This document shows positions 6,673 through 7,506 of a stretch of DNA of 7,506 nucleotides, piece after piece (within the stretch, counting starts at the first letter, position 1; the number at the start of each line of letters is the position of its first letter). The stretch is from Phycisphaerae bacterium. GTDB taxonomy: Bacteria > Planctomycetota > Phycisphaerae > Phycisphaerales > SM1A02. Location of the stretch: NCBI GenBank assembly GCA_018665385.1, contig JABJDN010000003.1, forward strand, positions 1-7,506, read 5' to 3'. The notes below the pieces were generated by a model. That model did no database searches. It was not told where the DNA came from and saw only the letters and a program-made list of their open reading frames with translations. Made by a program: the position numbers and the translations under genes.

Positions 6673-6720
6673 GGGTCTGGTACAGGGTCTGGTACGAGGA
6701 CTGATACAGTGTCTGACCCT
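6672..6720. repeat. Four 12-bp repeat units forming an imperfect hairpin
   Basis: AGGGTCTGGTAC occurs twice head to tail without a mismatch (6672-6683, 6684-6695), followed by two degenerate copies (6696-6707 and 6708-6719, each 8 of 12 identical to the unit). The whole block is also an inverted repeat. 6672-6683 can pair with 6709-6720 over 12 positions with one T-T mismatch and two G-T wobbles, starting with AGGGTC against GACCCT. The second perfect copy could pair with the same right arm, giving alternative folds. It sits in the 91-bp gap between divergent hutH and a membrane-protein gene. It could be a REP-like extragenic element, a regulator-binding array for hutH, or a slippage product. 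No transposase gene is nearby. Confidence 0.7.
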
Positions 6721-6739
6721 TTCCATGACCTTGCATGTT

Positions 6740-6743
6740 AGGA
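6740..6743 (+). promoter_or_regulatory. Ribosome binding site of the membrane-protein gene
   Basis: AGGA (within TTAGGA) stands 8 nt before the ATG at 6752 and overlaps the alternative ATG at 6743, which has no site of its own at usable distance. This favours 6752 as the start. Confidence 0.5.
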
Positions 6744-6751
6744 TGCACAAT

Positions 6752-7506
6752 ATGCATACATGGATACGTAGCGCAATAGTAGTAATAGCCATAGCACTTG
6801 TGGGGATTGTGGGGGTATGGCAAGCAGGAAACCTCGTTGCTGAAAGGGGGACCCTAGGGCCTTCCGTTTTGCAATCCATTTCCCCAACTTTTGCTCTTTT
6901 GGCATTGGTAATCACTATTGGAGTTGGCGCACTTGCTGGGGGTCTTGTTGCGAAGATTTCAACTACTACAACAGGAATGTTTATATACGGTTTTGCAGTT
7001 TGTGCAATGGCTATGCGATTAGAAGGGGCAACAGAATTTGTTACAAATGAAGGTAACTATTCAATGTTGCTTTACGAAGCACTTCTTATGAGCGTTTTAG
7101 TCCTTCTAGGCACAATTGGCGTGTTCGCTATAGGTGGACCAATTACATGTGCACCACAGGAAGATACACAAGATTCAACGCCTTCGCAACTGGGCAAGAC
7201 TGTGTTACTATCGCTCGTGGTTCTTCCAGTATTGTGGATTTTTGCAAACTCGCCTATGAAAGGTCAAGTCTTAGGTGCTTCAGCTGTAAGTGGGATCGCC
7301 GTTGGGCTTTTGTATCGTCAGTTCCTGAGGACTTCTCAACCGTTGGCATTGTTTGCATTGCCCATCGCCGTTGTTGGCGTAGGCTATCTTATCGGTATCA
7401 CGATGGGTCCAAGCGACATTGCAGCATTGAACGAGCAAAATATTTCTCGATTACTACTAACGATGCCAATTGAGTTTGCGGGTGGATTCATTATTGGACT
7501 TTCAAT
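6752..7506 (+). CDS. Multi-pass membrane protein of unknown function (partial)
   Basis: The frame is open from the ATG at 6752 to the window edge, giving 251 full codons with no stop. I do not recognise the family. The protein is strongly hydrophobic, with about eight likely membrane segments near residues 5-24, 46-68, 74-89, 106-128, 150-166, 172-188, 197-218 and 236-251. The longest polar stretch (about 131-148, with QEDTQDSTPSQ) separates segments four and five. No catalytic or transport motif is evident, and there are few charges within the helices. An in-frame ATG at 6743 would add three residues, but the TTAGGA site fits 6752. The gene is transcribed away from hutH across the repeat block, so the two could share control, but a role in histidine uptake cannot be claimed from sequence. 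The C-terminus lies to the right of the window. Confidence 0.75.
   Translation, partial: MHTWIRSAIVVIAIALVGIVGVWQAGNLVAERGTLGPSVLQSISPTFALLALVITIGVGALAGGLVAKISTTTTGMFIYGFAVCAMAMRLEGATEFVTNEGNYSMLLYEALLMSVLVLLGTIGVFAIGGPITCAPQEDTQDSTPSQLGKTVLLSLVVLPVLWIFANSPMKGQVLGASAVSGIAVGLLYRQFLRTSQPLALFALPIAVVGVGYLIGITMGPSDIAALNEQNISRLLLTMPIEFAGGFIIGLS

Noticed and set aside
6722..6764. TCCATG...CATGGA arms with several TGCA motifs around the membrane-gene start
   Set aside because: The arms are only 6 bp, far apart and with no pairing between them; this is likely by chance.
7147..7473. A 108-codon plus-strand frame near the right edge
   Set aside because: It runs in another frame across the membrane-protein gene, which has far more coherent hydrophobic segments.

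Overview
The window looks like a chromosomal piece of a planctomycete, most likely of the class Phycisphaerae. The best clue is the secreted protein at 3386-5167. Its tail joins Asp/Cys-rich 'DCNxNGxPDxC' repeats, a dockerin-like pair ending in 'LILIAAWG'/'LILIGAWG', and a 'GPCC...' cysteine-rich end, a combination I associate with that group from memory. Base composition looks moderate to slightly AT-rich. This taxonomic call is an inference.

Layout from left to right. On the minus strand, 2445 down to 1 holds hutU (urocanate hydratase, complete) followed by hutI (imidazolonepropionase, cut by the window edge), overlapping by 8 bp. From a short divergent intergenic region, the plus strand carries a two-domain VOC/glyoxalase-like protein (2528-3328) and a secreted FG-GAP/VCBS beta-propeller protein with a dockerin-like tail (3386-5167). 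The propeller gene meets hutH (histidine ammonia-lyase, minus strand, 6660-5164) tail to tail with a 4-bp overlap. Upstream of hutH is a compact repeat of 12-bp units that can fold into an imperfect hairpin (6672-6720). Beyond it a plus-strand gene for an unrecognised multi-pass membrane protein runs off the right edge.

How the genes work together: HutH, HutU and HutI are the first three steps of histidine degradation (histidine to urocanate, to imidazolonepropionate, to formiminoglutamate). Read along the minus strand their order is H-U-I, as in an ordinary hut operon, but two plus-strand genes unrelated to the pathway sit between hutH and hutU. HutH therefore needs its own promoter. The last step (HutG/HutF or a formiminotransferase) is not visible and may lie left of the window.

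I see no RNA genes, CRISPR array, insertion sequence or phage gene. No stretch over about 100 bases lacks a gene. I do not see a clearly new multi-gene system. The items most worth a second look are the split hut locus, the repeat/hairpin upstream of hutH, active-site deviations in HutH, and the domain architecture of the secreted protein.
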